A stretch of 64,000 nucleotides of DNA from positions 23,009,001 to 23,073,000 of the forward strand of contig SMMW01000001.1 of assembly GCA_004794655.1 (NCBI GenBank), given 5' to 3'. This DNA comes from Marisa cornuarietis (Eukaryota > Mollusca > Gastropoda > Architaenioglossa > Ampullariidae). Below the pieces are notes generated by a model. The model had not been told where the DNA came from and ran no database searches. It worked only from the letters and a program-made list of their open reading frames with translations. The position numbers were made by a program, and so were the translations under genes. Shown here piece after piece: positions 14,781 through 25,955 of the stretch. Every line of letters begins with the position of its first letter. Within the stretch, counting starts at the first letter, position 1.

Positions 14781-14985
14781 CGACACGTGCACACTGAGTG
14801 CACGTGACCCCCACACACACGGACACAGTCTACACTGAGTGCATGTGACCCACACACACACGGACACAGTCTACACTGAGAGCACGTGACCCACACACAC
14901 ACACGGACACAGTCTACACTGAGAACACGTGACCCACACACACACACGGACACAGTCTACACTGAGAGCACGTGACCCACACATT
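14781..14985. repeat. 41-43-bp minisatellite
   Basis: Five copies of a unit with GGACACAGTCTACACTGAG, GCACGTGACC and a variable (CA)n. The length variation between copies lies in the CA run. Each unit carries a CACGTG E-box or its CATGTG derivative. Confidence 0.92.
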
Positions 14986-15117
14986 GCAGTGTCGTTACAG
15001 ATGTACGTACGTTTATGTATTAATATTTATAGATGGCAGTGTATGTACATGTGAATTTATGTCTATATGCATGAACAGGAATGTTTGTATTCTGTAGATG
15101 AGATGTATTGTGTGTAT
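14986..15117. other. Unassigned spacer
   Basis: TGTA-rich sequence with no definable repeat or gene. Confidence 0.5.
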
Positions 15118-16015
15118 GTGTGATTATGTATGGACACAGGCCTATGATTGTGACGTGTATGTAGATGTACAACTCTATGTACACAGGCCTATGATTGTGA
15201 CGTGTATGTAGATGTACAACTCTATGTACACAGGTCTATGATTGTGACGTGTACGTAGATGTATAACTATATGTACACAGGCCTATGATTGTGACGTGTA
15301 TGTACTTGTACAACTCTATGTACACAGGCCTATGATTGTGACGTGTACGTAGATGTAGATGTATAACTGTATGGACACAGTCCTATGATTGTGACGTGTA
15401 CGTAGATGTAGATGTATAACTGTATGTACACAGGCCAATGATTGCGACGTGTATGTAGATGTAGATGTATAACTGTATGGACACAGTCCTATGATTGTGA
15501 CGTGTACGTAGATGTAGATGTATAACTGTATGGACACAGTCCTATGATTGTGACGTGTACGTAGATGTACAACTGTATGGACACAGGCCTATGATTGTGA
15601 CGTGTACGTAGATGTAGATGTACAACTGTATGGACACAGTCCAATGATTGCGACGTGTACGTAGATGTAGATATACAACTGTATGGACACAGTCCTATGA
15701 TTGTGACGTGTACGTAGATGTACAACTGTATGGACACAGGCCTATGATTGTGACGTGTACGTAGATGTAGATGTATAACTGTATGTACACAGGCCTATGA
15801 TTGTGACGTGTACGTAGATGTAGATGTATAACTCTATGTACACAGGCCTATGATTGTGACGTAAAAGTAGATGTAGATGTTTAACTCTATGTACACAGGC
15901 CTATGATTGTGACGTGTACGTAGATGTAGATGTATAACTCTATGTACACAGGCCTATGATTGTGACGTAAAAGTAGATGTAGATGCTTAACTCTATGTAC
16001 ACAGGCCTATGATTG
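15118..16015. repeat. 53/47-bp minisatellite, left part
   Basis: About 17 copies of a unit containing ACAGGCCTATGATTGTGACG and TGTACGTAGATG, with AACTGTATG near its end. Short units lack one AGATGT hexamer. Every copy contains TGACGT, the CRE half-site. The array is interrupted at 16015 by a solo LTR and resumes at 16448. Confidence 0.95.
16012..16015. repeat. Target-site duplication, left copy
   Basis: ATTG immediately before the LTR; the same tetramer follows the LTR at 16448-16451. Confidence 0.75.
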
Positions 16016-16447
16016 TGTAGAGGGCCAGTAGGCCAGGGCTACTTGTTAGTTTTAGCGGGACTCTGCTCTCCCGTTTTGTTGCTCGACGCGGACCTGCTAG
16101 AGCATTGCATGAAAAAAGCTTCTCGGCGTTGATTGGCTAGGGTTATGGCGCTACGCGGCGGCCGTACAGGAGCATCGCGGAAAGTTAGCCCTGCGAGGGG
16201 TATATACGGGTAGAGCTGACACAGGACGGCACGGGGTGAACACACGAGAGACAGAGAGAAGAAACAGGGAAGACACAGCCCTGACTTCTAGCGCCTCTGA
16301 CGACGGGATGCAGTCGTGACCATTGTCATGTACAAGCCCATGGAACAAAGGGTTGCAGACCTGCTGACTGTTCCTGCCTTTGTTGGAGTGGGTGTTGGAA
16401 CTTTGTTGTTGCTGAGACACACCAAAAGACCTCACCACTCGGTTACA
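16016..16447. mobile_element. Solo LTR inserted in the 53-bp minisatellite
   Basis: A 432-bp segment interrupts the tandem array exactly within one unit. It begins TGTAGAGGG and ends GGTTACA, so the termini are the inverted TGTA...TACA typical of retroviral-type LTRs. It is flanked by the 4-bp direct repeat ATTG (16012-16015 and 16448-16451). Deleting the segment plus one ATTG restores the array unit CCTATGATTGTGACG. Inside, an inverted CCAAT box (ATTGG, 16132-16136) lies about 65 bp upstream of a TATA box (TATATA, 16201-16206), a plausible U3 promoter. No AATAAA is seen and there is no internal gag/pol on either side, so this is a solo LTR left by recombination. The 4-bp duplication suits a Ty3/gypsy-like or BEL-like element; the family is not identified. 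Confidence 0.8.
16201..16206 (+). promoter_or_regulatory. TATA box of the solo LTR
   Basis: TATATA in the context GGGGTATATACGGG, with an inverted CCAAT box at 16132-16136. Transcription would start about 25-30 bp downstream, near 16230. Function is inferred from spacing only. Confidence 0.5.
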
Positions 16448-16560
16448 ATTGTGACGTGTAGGTAGATGTATAACTTTATGTATCAGGCCTATAATTGTGA
16501 CGTGTATGTAGATGTATAAGCTTATGTATCATGCCTATAATTCTGACGTGTCTGTATGTA
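16448..16560. repeat. 53/47-bp minisatellite, right part (diverged)
   Basis: About two and a half decayed copies (ATTGTGACGTG, AGATGTATAA, TATCAGGCCTATAATT) continue the array after the LTR. They are more diverged than the left part, consistent with copies at the array edge. Confidence 0.85.
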
Positions 16561-17190
16561 GACAAGGGGTATAACTCTGACGTGGACCTGATGCTTGACG
16601 TGTTTCCCCTCCCCTCCCCCTCCCAGCGCCGCAGCAGAAGAGCGAGAGAAGAGAAGTGGTGTGCCCCCTACCCCGGGGTGACTGTGTGAGTGTAACACCA
16701 GCTTCACTGCTTCAAACTGTCCTGCCAGTCAGGGTTGTTCCCCCGTCTGTACGATGGTTGCTTCCCCTCCCTCCTCCCCACACACCCACCCCAGCCTAGT
16801 TCCTTCGCTTGACATGACCTGCCAGGTCTCCCCCCTTTCCCCCCCCTACCTCACACATCTTCTCCCATCCTTGTCTGTCTGTCGGTCAGTCTGTGTGTCG
16901 GTCTCTACCCTCCCCCCCACCGCTGTGGTCACCCTCCAGACCTCCTCTACTTCCTCCTCATCAAATCTCCCCCCCTTCCCCACTGTCGTCTTGTGACCGG
17001 TGTCTGGCGACTAACCAGCGATAAACAGAGGCTGACCTGCTTGTGGCCTCAATACCCCGAGTATTTAAATGACAGAGGTGTGACTACATTGCTGAGCTAA
17101 TGCTATGAATAGAAATATATGTTACAGGGCTATATTTAGCCGCCATGCATAGCACCTCGTGCACGCTGTGTGTTGGTTCTGTAGTAACGC
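16561..17190. other. Unassigned C-rich stretch
   Basis: Polypyrimidine-rich sequence (CCCCTCCC, CCTCC runs between 16605 and 16985). An open frame here is compositional; no conserved domain is visible. Confidence 0.5.
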
Positions 17191-18132
17191 CGCTCTGTGT
17201 GTGTGTGTGTGTGGATATGTGTGTGCGTGTGATTGTGTGTGTGATTGTATGTGTGTGTATATATGTGTGTGTGTGTGGATATGTGTGTGTGATTGTGTGT
17301 GTGATTGTATGTGTGTGTATATATGTGTGTGTGGATATGTGTGTGCGTGTGATTGTGTGTGTGATTGTATGTGTGTGTATATATGTGTGTGTGGATATGT
17401 GTGTGCGTGTGATTGTGTGTGTGATTGTATGTGTGTATATATATATGTGTGTGTGTGTGGATATGTGTGTGGAAATGTATGTGTGATTGTGTGTGTGATT
17501 GTATGTGTGTGTATATATGTGTGTGTGTGTGGATATGTGTGTGCGTGTGATTGTGTGTGTGATTGTATGTGTGTGTTTATATATATGTGTGTGTGTGTGG
17601 AAATGTATGTGTGATTGTGTGTGTGATTGTATGTGTGTATATATGTGTGTGCGTGTGATTGTGTGTGTGATTGTATGTGTGTATATATATATATATATGT
17701 GTGTGTGTGGATATGTGTGTGGAAATGTATGTGTGATTGTGTGTGTGATTGTATGTGTGTGTATATATGTGTGTGTGTGTGGATATGTGTGTGCGTGTGA
17801 TTGTGTGTGTGATTGTATGTGTGTGTTTATATATGTGTGTGTGTGGAAATGTATGTGTGATTGTGTGTGTGATTGTATGTGTGTGTATATATGTGTGTGC
17901 GTGTGATTGTGTGTGTGATTGTATGTGTGTGTTTATATATGTGTGTGTGTGTGTGGATATGTGTGTGGATATGTGTGTGGAAATGTATGTGTGATTGTGT
18001 GTGTGATTGTATGTGTGTATATATGTGTGTGCGTGTGATTGTGTGTGATTGTATGTGTGTGTATATATATATGTGTGTGTGTGTGTGGATATGTGTGTGG
18101 AAATGTATGTGTGATTGTGTGTGTGTGTGTGG
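17191..18132. repeat. GT-rich compound satellite
   Basis: Repeats of GTGTGATTGTGTGTGTGATT alternate with GTATGTGTGTATATATGTG and GTGTGGATATGTG blocks, with higher-order units of about 60-180 bp. Long cysteine/valine-rich or His/Thr-rich open frames on both strands are artefacts of GT periodicity. Confidence 0.95.
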
Positions 18133-18785
18133 ACTCCACCACCTGCAGACTGCTCAGTGTATCGTGTGTCTACTACACTTTGTTGACATGCACTCAAGTA
18201 CCCGTGCACTCGCGTGTGAAGGTCCAATCATTCTTAATTTACTTTCCTGCTTAATTACAACGTCGGTAGCGACATCTAGTGGAGTAAACATTGTCCGCGA
18301 GATTACTCCGCTCACACCTGTCTGGCCTGCACCCCGACTCAGTAAATAAAAGATTATAAACAAAAGTTATTTTTAACCTCCAGGTATCGCGGGTTGTGTC
18401 ATTTAACTGTCGTTAACAGGTAGCCTTATAACCCACAAAACAAAGTGATGAGGCCGCGAGACAATGGACTGCTCGTGCGTGTGTGTGTGTGTGTGTGTGT
18501 GCAGTATATATATATATACAAGTGTGCCTGTGTACACATGTGAATGTACAAGATTGCGGGCCGTGTATTCACTTCCATGTTTTCACTGTCACACAGATTG
18601 AAGAGAGACCACAGTACTACACACTTGCCTCTAACCAAGTGAAGTCTGATGAAGTGCGTGTGTTCTTGTCGGTGAATGTTTACAGGTGGGTTTGTGTGTC
18701 TGGACAGTGGTGGCTATACAAGTAACAATGTTGTTAGGGTGGTGCTGGAGCTGTGCTTCGAGAACATTTGGTCCTGGTTGTGCAA
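18133..18785. other. Unassigned stretch
   Basis: No gene recognised. A (GT)n run lies at about 18476-18501 with (TA)n after it. GCGACATCTAGTGG at 18269-18282 resembles an inverted CTCF core, and AATAAA occurs near 18344; neither is enough for a gene call. Confidence 0.5.
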
Positions 18786-19315
18786 TTACTAATGAACAAT
18801 GTTCATGTTACTCATGGGTAATGTTCATGTTACTGCTGGGCAATGTTCATGTTACTCATGGGCAATGTTCATGTTACTGCTGGGCAATGTTCATGTTACT
18901 CATGGGTAATGTTCATGTTACTGCTGGGCAATGTTCATGTTACTCATGGGTAATGTTCATGTTACTGCTGGGCAATGTTCATGTTACTCATGGGTAATGT
19001 TCATGTTACTGCTGGGCAATGTTCATGTTACTCATGGGTAATGTTCATGTTACTGCTGGGCAATGTTCATGTTACTCATGGGTAATGTTCATGTTACTGC
19101 TGGGCAATGTTCATGTTACTCATGGGTAATGTTCATGTTACTGCTGGGCAATGTTCATGTTACTCATGGGTAATGTTCATGTTACTGCTGGGCAATGTTC
19201 ATGTTACTCATGGGTAATGTTCATGTTACTGCTGGGCAATGTTCATGTTACTCATGGGTAATGTTCATGTTACTGCTGGGCAATGTTCATGTTACTCATG
19301 GGCAATGTTCATGTT
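18786..19315. repeat. 22-bp / 44-bp minisatellite
   Basis: About 23 copies of a 22-bp unit, AATGTTCATGTTACTGCTGG or AATGTTCATGTTACTCATGG plus two bases, alternating strictly as a 44-bp dimer. Copies are nearly identical, so the array is probably young. Confidence 0.97.
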
Positions 19316-19410
19316 CCTGTTTTGGCGATGCTACAATGGTAGAGGGGATCCTCCCGGCCAGACTGATTCTTTTATAAAAGTTGGATTTCAAACTACGGAA
19401 TACATTTTTC

Positions 19411-19770
19411 ACTCACTCACTCACTCACTCACTCACTCACTCACTCACTCACTCACTGATTGGCTGTCGTACTATTCAGTGTCAGTCCTGTAGTGTAGTA
19501 CAGATATTCTCACTCACTCACTCACTCACTCACTCACTGATTGGCTGTCGTACTATTCAGTGTCAGTCCTGTAGTGTAGTACAGATATTCTCACTCACTC
19601 ACTCACTCACTCACTCACTGATTGGCTGTCGTACTATTCAGTGTCAGTCCTGTAGTGTAGTACAGATATTCTCACTCACTCACTCACTCACTCACTCACT
19701 CACTGATTGGCTGTCGTACTATTCAGTGTCAGTCCTGTAGTGTAGTACAGATATTCTCACTCACTCACTG
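19411..19770. repeat. 81/85-bp compound repeat with (CACT)n
   Basis: Four copies of a constant block (GATTGGCTGTCGTACTATTC then AGTGTCAGTCCTGTAGTGTA) separated by (CACT)n tracts of varying length. Starts of the constant block are 19458, 19539, 19620 and 19705, giving spacings of 81, 81 and 85 bp; the 4-bp change equals one CACT. Confidence 0.95.
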
Positions 19771-19861
19771 ACTGCACTACTCAAGAACTAGGTCACCGAG
19801 AAATGTCACACCGGCCGCAGGTAACTTTTATGTTACCTGTGAGAAAACTGCGTTTTGTAGA

Positions 19862-19911
<50 letters not shown>

Positions 19912-20054
19912 ACCTGCTCTGTGTATGTTTGCGATGTTGGTGCACAAAGGTACAACCTGCTTTTTCGCACCTGGCCTTTGGATGGCAGCAACGTATGGGG
20001 GTCAGGAATGTCCGCCACGCTGCACGCTTCTCAATGACGCAATACGTCGAGCGG
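19771..20054. repeat. (GT)n microsatellite in a unique spacer
   Basis: A (GT)n run at about 19865-19908. The remainder shows no recognised feature. Confidence 0.9.
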
Positions 20055-20650
20055 TTGTAGTACGTGTAACAACATGTGTGGTGTGGTGTAACAAAGTGTA
20101 ACAACATGTGTGGTGTGGTGTAACAAAGTGTAATATGTGTTGAGTGATATAACAAAGTTTATCAACATGTGTTGAGTGGTATAACAACATGTGTTGTGTG
20201 CTGTAACAAAGTGTAATATGTGTTGAGTGATATAACAAAGTTTATCAACATGTGTTGAGTGGTATAACAACATGTGTTGTGTGTTATAGCAAAGTGTAAT
20301 ATGTGTTGAGTGATATAACAAAGTTTATCAACATGTGTTGAGTGGTATAACAACATGTGTTGTGTGTTATAGCAAAGTGTAATATGTGTTGAGTGATATA
20401 ACAAAGTTTATCAACATGTGTTGAGTGGTATAACAACATGTGTTGTGTGTTATAGCAAAGTGTAATATGTGTTGAGTGATATAACAAAGTTTATCAACAT
20501 GTGTTGAGTGGTATAACAACATGTGTTGTGTGTTATAGCAAAGTGTAATATGTGTTGAGTGATATAACAAAGTTTATCAACATGTGTTGAGTGGTGTAAA
20601 AATTGTAACAACATGTGTTGAGTGGTGTAAGAACTGCGCTCAGTGATGTA
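20055..20650. repeat. 83-bp minisatellite
   Basis: Four nearly identical 83-bp units between about 20200 and 20580, with degraded copies on both sides. The unit contains AATATGTGTTGAGTGATATA, ACAAAGTTTATCAACATGTG and TTGTGTGTTATAGCAAAGTG; internal 20-30-bp sub-repeats (GTGTTGAGTG) show it arose from a shorter repeat. Confidence 0.95.
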
Positions 20651-20838
20651 ACAATATGCAGCCCAGTGTGTGGACGTGCACATGGCTATTAACATGGTGT
20701 AACATCCATTACAACTTTATTTATCACACGGGTAGTTCCTGCACACAACTCTGTTAGTCTGCTGAACAAAGTCCCAGTTTTATTGTAGACGACACTTGGT
20801 GTGGAAAGGTCAGGGTTTGCGAGGGTTGTGCCTGCACA

Positions 20839-20901
<63 letters not shown>

Positions 20902-22285
20902 TGTGTGACATAAAATCATAAAAGAGAGATGTAGCAGAGAGAAGCACAACTAATACCAGGACCCCCCCCCCCATGTTGTCTGAGACTGGAGGCCAGTGAG
21001 TTTGTCTACCTGTCGTCAAAGGTCAGTAGTTTCTCCACTAAACTGAGTGCAGCCAGGAGCCAGGAGCCCGGATGTAGATGGCGAGGGTTTGTGGGATGAA
21101 TGTAATCTCTTCTCTCTCGCCTTTTGTAAGGACAGCAGTCAACATCATCTTTATGACAGAGAAAACAAAACTAAACTCAGACAACAATTCACCTGCACAG
21201 GGTCTCTCCCATGGCTGCTTTCAAACCCGAGGAACTACGTAAACCCAGGAACCCAGGAACTATGTAAACCCAGGAACTACGTGTGTGGACGGACGTGTGG
21301 CAGGACTTACAACACAAGACCATCAAACTGTTCCTCTGCTTTTGTTCTTGTATGTTTGATCACCTGAGCCTAACTGTGACAAACAACAAACATCAACCAC
21401 TGCTCCCCCCCCGCCCCTCCCAGCACTGTGGTGACCTTTCGCTGACCTCTCGCCTCTTTCAGCCTGATATTTATTTATTTATTTATTTATTTAAGACGAA
21501 GGCAAAAGGTCGTCCCCTAATCTCTCTCTGAGGTCGTCTGAGGTCTCAGTGGAGTCAGGTAACGATCCTCAACAGACGGGTGGATAATGGGAATTGCACT
21601 GGCTTCACGGGTATCGAAGGGGTGGAGTGGCAGGTAGAGGTGGAGTGCTGTGACCTGTCCACATACAGCACGTGACGTGTTTAGTTACTTGTGTCTTGTG
21701 ATTGTTTAGTCCTTACTCTCCCTGACTGCTTACTTTTCTGGGTCTGCGTGATGTCACTTTGGTGGACAGTCTCCTTGTGAGGTGCAGTCTCTCATACCGC
21801 GCGGAGAATGACCCAGCAGTAGTAGGGGTAGCAGTCACGTGATCGCTGTAGTCTTTAGGAGTCAGAGTGGACTGTATGGTAGCCTGTGAAAAACACGGAC
21901 ACCCTGTGTATCTGCGGGTGTGTCTGTGTCAATATCTGTGCCGTGTGTCTGAATATTACTGTGCCTGTGTATATCTGCATGTGTGTGTGTGTGTGTGTGT
22001 GACATCATGTATAAGGTGACGTGCGAGCAGTACACTATCTCCCCTATGGTCTGTGTACACAGTGTGCGTGACGGCACGTAATCTTCCTCCGCCTACAGCA
22101 GGTGGAAAATGCCCTGTGACCTCTGACCCCCACAGTCCTCATCTAAAGTGAGTCAGTCGCAGAGGGACTTGATGATGGACGGTTCAACCGACTTGTTTAT
22201 TGACAGTTTGCCGCGAGTATTGTCACGGGCGTCAGTATCTGGGTTGTTTACATTTGTGTCCTGCTTCGTCAGCGGAGTCCATATC
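20651..22285. other. Unassigned stretch with microsatellites
   Basis: No gene recognised. Contains (GT)n at about 20839-20898, a C10 run near 20964, (ATTT)n at about 21468-21493, a triplicated AGGAACTA-type motif near 21228-21281, and (GT)n at about 21980-22000. Confidence 0.5.
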
Positions 22286-22690
22286 ATTACGAACATGTGC
22301 ACTTTCCTGTGACGTAACACGTGACGCTCCCTACATCACACGTGTACTTTCTTGTAACGTAACACGTGACGCTTCCTACATCACACGTGCACTTTCCTGT
22401 GACGTAACACGTGACGCTCCCTACATCACACGTGTACTTTCTTGTAACGTAACACGTGACGCTTCCTACATCACACGTGTACTTTCCTGTGACGTAACAC
22501 GTGACGCTCCCTACATCACACGTGTACTTTCTTGTGACGTAACACGTGATGCTCCCTACATCACACGTGTACTTTCTTGTGACGTAACACGTGACGCTCC
22601 CTACATCACACGTGTACTTTCCTGTAACGTAACACGTGACGCTCCATGCAATACACGTGTACTTTCCTGTAACGTAACACATGGAGTCTC
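22286..22690. repeat. 45-bp minisatellite rich in E-box and CRE-like sites
   Basis: Nine copies of a 45-bp unit: ACTTTCCTGTGACGTAACAC, GTGACGCTCCCTACATCACA, CGTGT. Each copy carries TGACGTAA or TAACGTAA, a CACGTG formed at the AACACGTGAC junction, and a second CACGTG at ATCACACGTG. Two types (TTTCCTGTGACG and TTTCTTGTAACG) alternate at the left end as a 90-bp dimer. The unit is a multiple of three, so frames are open on both strands without coding meaning. Confidence 0.95.
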
Positions 22691-23075
22691 GTGCGGAGTC
22701 ACACAGTGTTGGGCGAGTCACCTACCGACCGGACCAAGTGGACCAGCGTGTGTGGCGTCACTGTAGCGAGAATGGCTGGACTCAGATGTCGCCTGTGCTG
22801 CGCGTGGACTTGTCCAGTCACATGGAAGTTACAAGCAGTTAACGAATATTAACGGCGTTTGCTTCTTACCTCCATCACCTGGGCCATACTCCTTCTTTCC
22901 TGCCAGATGGTGAAAGCTCGGTCTTTAAAGTAGTTCACCTCCTCGAGCCGTACTCCAGTTTCCTCTCCCTCTTCCTCTCCCACCCCCCTTAGCATAGCGC
23001 GAAATCACCTCAAAGTAGAAGCACTTTCCTACTAAACCAACCAACCAACCAACCAAGCCACACTCTGTTCAAGCA
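22691..23075. other. Unassigned stretch with (AACC)n
   Basis: No gene recognised. (AACC)n lies at about 23036-23056. Confidence 0.5.
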
Positions 23076-23079
23076 GATG

Positions 23080-23270
23080 TCTGTTGTACATTTGGCAATG
23101 ACTGTGACTTTACTCTTGTCAGTGATGGTCTCCATCCAGTCTGTGTTCTGTCAGTCTGTTGGTCTTGTGGTTTGCTGTTGGTGCCAATGTCCTCTGAACT
23201 GTAACACTTGCATCCGGGGTCTCAAACCGATGGCCATGGAAGTTTCTCGACTGATGTTCTCCACAAGCAT
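23080..23270 (-). pseudogene. Decayed non-LTR retrotransposon reverse-transcriptase fragment
   Basis: The minus strand encodes ITDKSKVTV just downstream of DWME, matching the (Y)GMEIS(T)DKSKVMV segment that follows the catalytic motif in jockey/CR1-type reverse transcriptases. Upstream residues IGLRPRMQVLQF can be laid against the usual IGGRPISNLRFADD, but the aspartates are lost (FRGH) and an in-frame stop intervenes. A 19-bp stretch (GACTTTACTCTTGTCAGTG) is identical to the same region of the larger relic at 50962-50990, so the two come from related elements. It is non-functional. The call rests on a short alignment by eye. Confidence 0.5.
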
Positions 23271-25955
23271 GTTGACCACTACTCTCTCTCTCTCTCTGTA
23301 TTATGGAGAAAGTAGTTTCACTTTCTTGCCATTCATTCACGTCCTCAGCACGCGACTGACGCTCTTCTCTCTCTCTCTCTCTCTCTCGTGCACTCAGTCG
23401 CTCCATCGCTCATCATACACAAAGCCACGTCACAAAAACATGGCGACCTGGCCTCGTCCTCCGCGGATATGTGACACACACAGTGTCCGGGAGCGGAAAA
23501 GCCTTTTGAATGAGGAGATGAGAGCAGACTGAGTGATGTTGGCAAGTAATGTGGCATCTACTGATAGCATTTAGAGTTGGTGGTCTGCAGGCAAGTGTCT
23601 CTGATATCTCTCATAAATGTCTGTAGATGTGAAGATGATGATTATCTGTAGATGTGAAGATGATGATTATCTGCAGATGTGTGTATGCACGTGTACGTGT
23701 GTGTGTGACTGTTACAAATGGAAGGCCACAACTTTAGAAAGCTAAACCAGAACTACAACTAGAATGGCAGCCCACAATTATAAATGGCATTCGAGAACTA
23801 GAACGTGCAGTCTTGTGAGAAATGGCACACAAGTTCAAATGACAAAATGGAAGCTTCTAGTGTCTGAGGTACACGGAGGTCATCTTCGGCTGACCATTGG
23901 TAAGGAAGCTGCAGGGTTTGCTGAGGCTGCCACACCTGAGATCTGCAGGTGGCTACAAGCGAGTGTTTGTGGAGGAGACTTTACCACCGTGCGGCCATCA
24001 ACAGGTCTTTGCCAGATGTTTGTGTGGAGGACGTCCCTCAATCACGGTGTTGGTGTTTATAGGGCTGGTCACGTGTCCGTGTGCACGCACCCTCAAGTAC
24101 CCTGACACTTTTAGTTTCATGCGCAGTAATAATCGAAATGGCGTATCTAGGTACCCGGTTTACACCCCTTTTGCAGGTGCAGTAAGTGACACTTGCAAAC
24201 ACAACAACACTGATGCCTCTTTGCATCAAGTTTACACAAGAACCCCCTCCCCACCCCCTCGCCACCTCAACGAGTGTAGATCGTCTGCGTGTCACTTTAT
24301 CACGCAATCGTATGTTTCGCCGATACCCGACAAGTCTCTTCCCGCGCTTCCTAAGGTACCCCTTTTGGGAGCTGATGTCATGGGTGGCCTTCTCACGCCA
24401 GGTTTGTTGAATATTCATGAGGTGGGGGGTCGGTGGCACGACCCGGGCGCACGCCGATAGTCGAGGGTCGTGTGCAGCAAAGTCGTCACTGGCGTTACGA
24501 GTGAGTGAGTGAGTGAGCCGTGAGTGAGCCCTCGTGGTGTTTGTAAATATTGCTCTCGGTTGACCCTGAACTCCCAGTTTGGGAGCAGGCGAGTAGGGCA
24601 GGGCAGGGTCTAGGCCCCTCGTTCTAAAAGCAGCAGGAAGCCAGTGGGCCGAACTATCATCGCCAGTCCACTTTGTCTGTAAACAAGTTCACGCGGCTCA
24701 TCGCAATTTTTTTTTTCACCTCTCCTCTGTTGGCCCCGATTTGACGGCCTTGACAGGATTTGGCCAATCAGCGTGCGCTTTACATATTTGGTCAAAGGTT
24801 TCTCACGCCACTATGGCGCCCTCTGTGTGCAAGAATTCCGCTGCAGTCGTTCGCCGATAAGTGGCGATGTGCACGCGACCCGACAAAGTGAAACAACAGT
24901 CCTTTAATTTTATTTTGTAAAGTACAGATGAGGAAGTCTCAAACAGCACATGGATAACAATAACCAAACTGAATTTGAAAATGAACGCATAGCTAATTAT
25001 AGCTACAGTGGAACATGTACCCAAGTCAAAACACCGCCGGGTGGGGAAAGAAGTTCGGATTCATCGGTTCCCGCAAGTCACGCGACCGATGAAAAAAAAA
25101 TTTGAAGAAAATAATGGATACAAAACTGATGGGAATGACTGACGGCTGACGACGATGTTGCAGATGTAGAGGAAAGTCAGGTACACAATGGGGAAGGGAA
25201 CGTCACCCACACAAGAGAGAAAAAAACCGGAAGAATTTAAGAAAACAAACAGAAAGTCGGTCAGAAAGTCGGGCAGTTGATAGAAAAGAGAAAACATGCT
25301 TCAACGCACCACTCGCTTGTTTGTGAGGAATTCGGGGTGGGAGGGGGGGGACAGACATTTTTTATCTTGTCTCTCTCCATCTTTCTCCATCTCTCTCTAC
25401 CCCCCCCCCCACCTTTCTCCGACTGAGATTCTTCAAGTATGAACAAAACACCTTTCAGACTGGTCTGACACTACGGAGTCTCCTGCCTACTTCTCGGTCT
25501 AAACTCGTGCACAGCGACGATGAACGAAGACGCACCAACACCAACACCAACACACCCCTACTTTCTTTTGTGTGGATGCCTTCTGTTTGTTGTATTCTGT
25601 ATTCTGTTCCTTATCAAGCGGTTACATTTTAAGGAATTTTCACTTTCAAACGTGTGTTTATCTTGGCTTTACCAACTTGTTTGTTGAGGCGGAGTTTTGG
25701 CTGATGTAGTGACTAATTAATTGTACTGATATGTTAGTAATATAGTCTCTTTGTAATTATTTCCTGTAGGCTAGTTTCGTAGCCAGCTACATGCAGACAA
25801 GTGCAGGTTGACAAGTCTACAAATTATTACGCGCTATGACATGTTTATGTCACCATACTTTCCGACTGGCTGGTCCACGCGCCCCGTGTGAGCTGTAAGG
25901 GGGGGGGGGGGCACGCGCGTTGGAAGCCACGCCCAGCTGAGTTTTGGGAGCCGTG
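23271..25955. other. Unassigned stretch, no convincing gene
   Basis: Contains (CT)n tracts near 23280-23300 and 23367-23388, a short duplicated AGATGTGAAGATGATGATTA near 23625-23670, (GAGT)n near 24499-24520, and homopolymers (T9 24708, G9 25342, C10 25401, G12 25900). A CCAATCAG box at 24762-24769 and a CTCF-like GGCGCCCTCTGTG near 24815 lie close together. Frames of 113-187 residues at 23764-24460 show no domain I recognise. Confidence 0.5.

Noticed and set aside
17145..18349. Cysteine- and valine-rich open frames
   Set aside because: A by-product of GTGTGT periodicity.
23764..24460. Overlapping frames of 113-187 residues
   Set aside because: No recognised domain, no splice structure, and both frames plus the reverse strand are open together.
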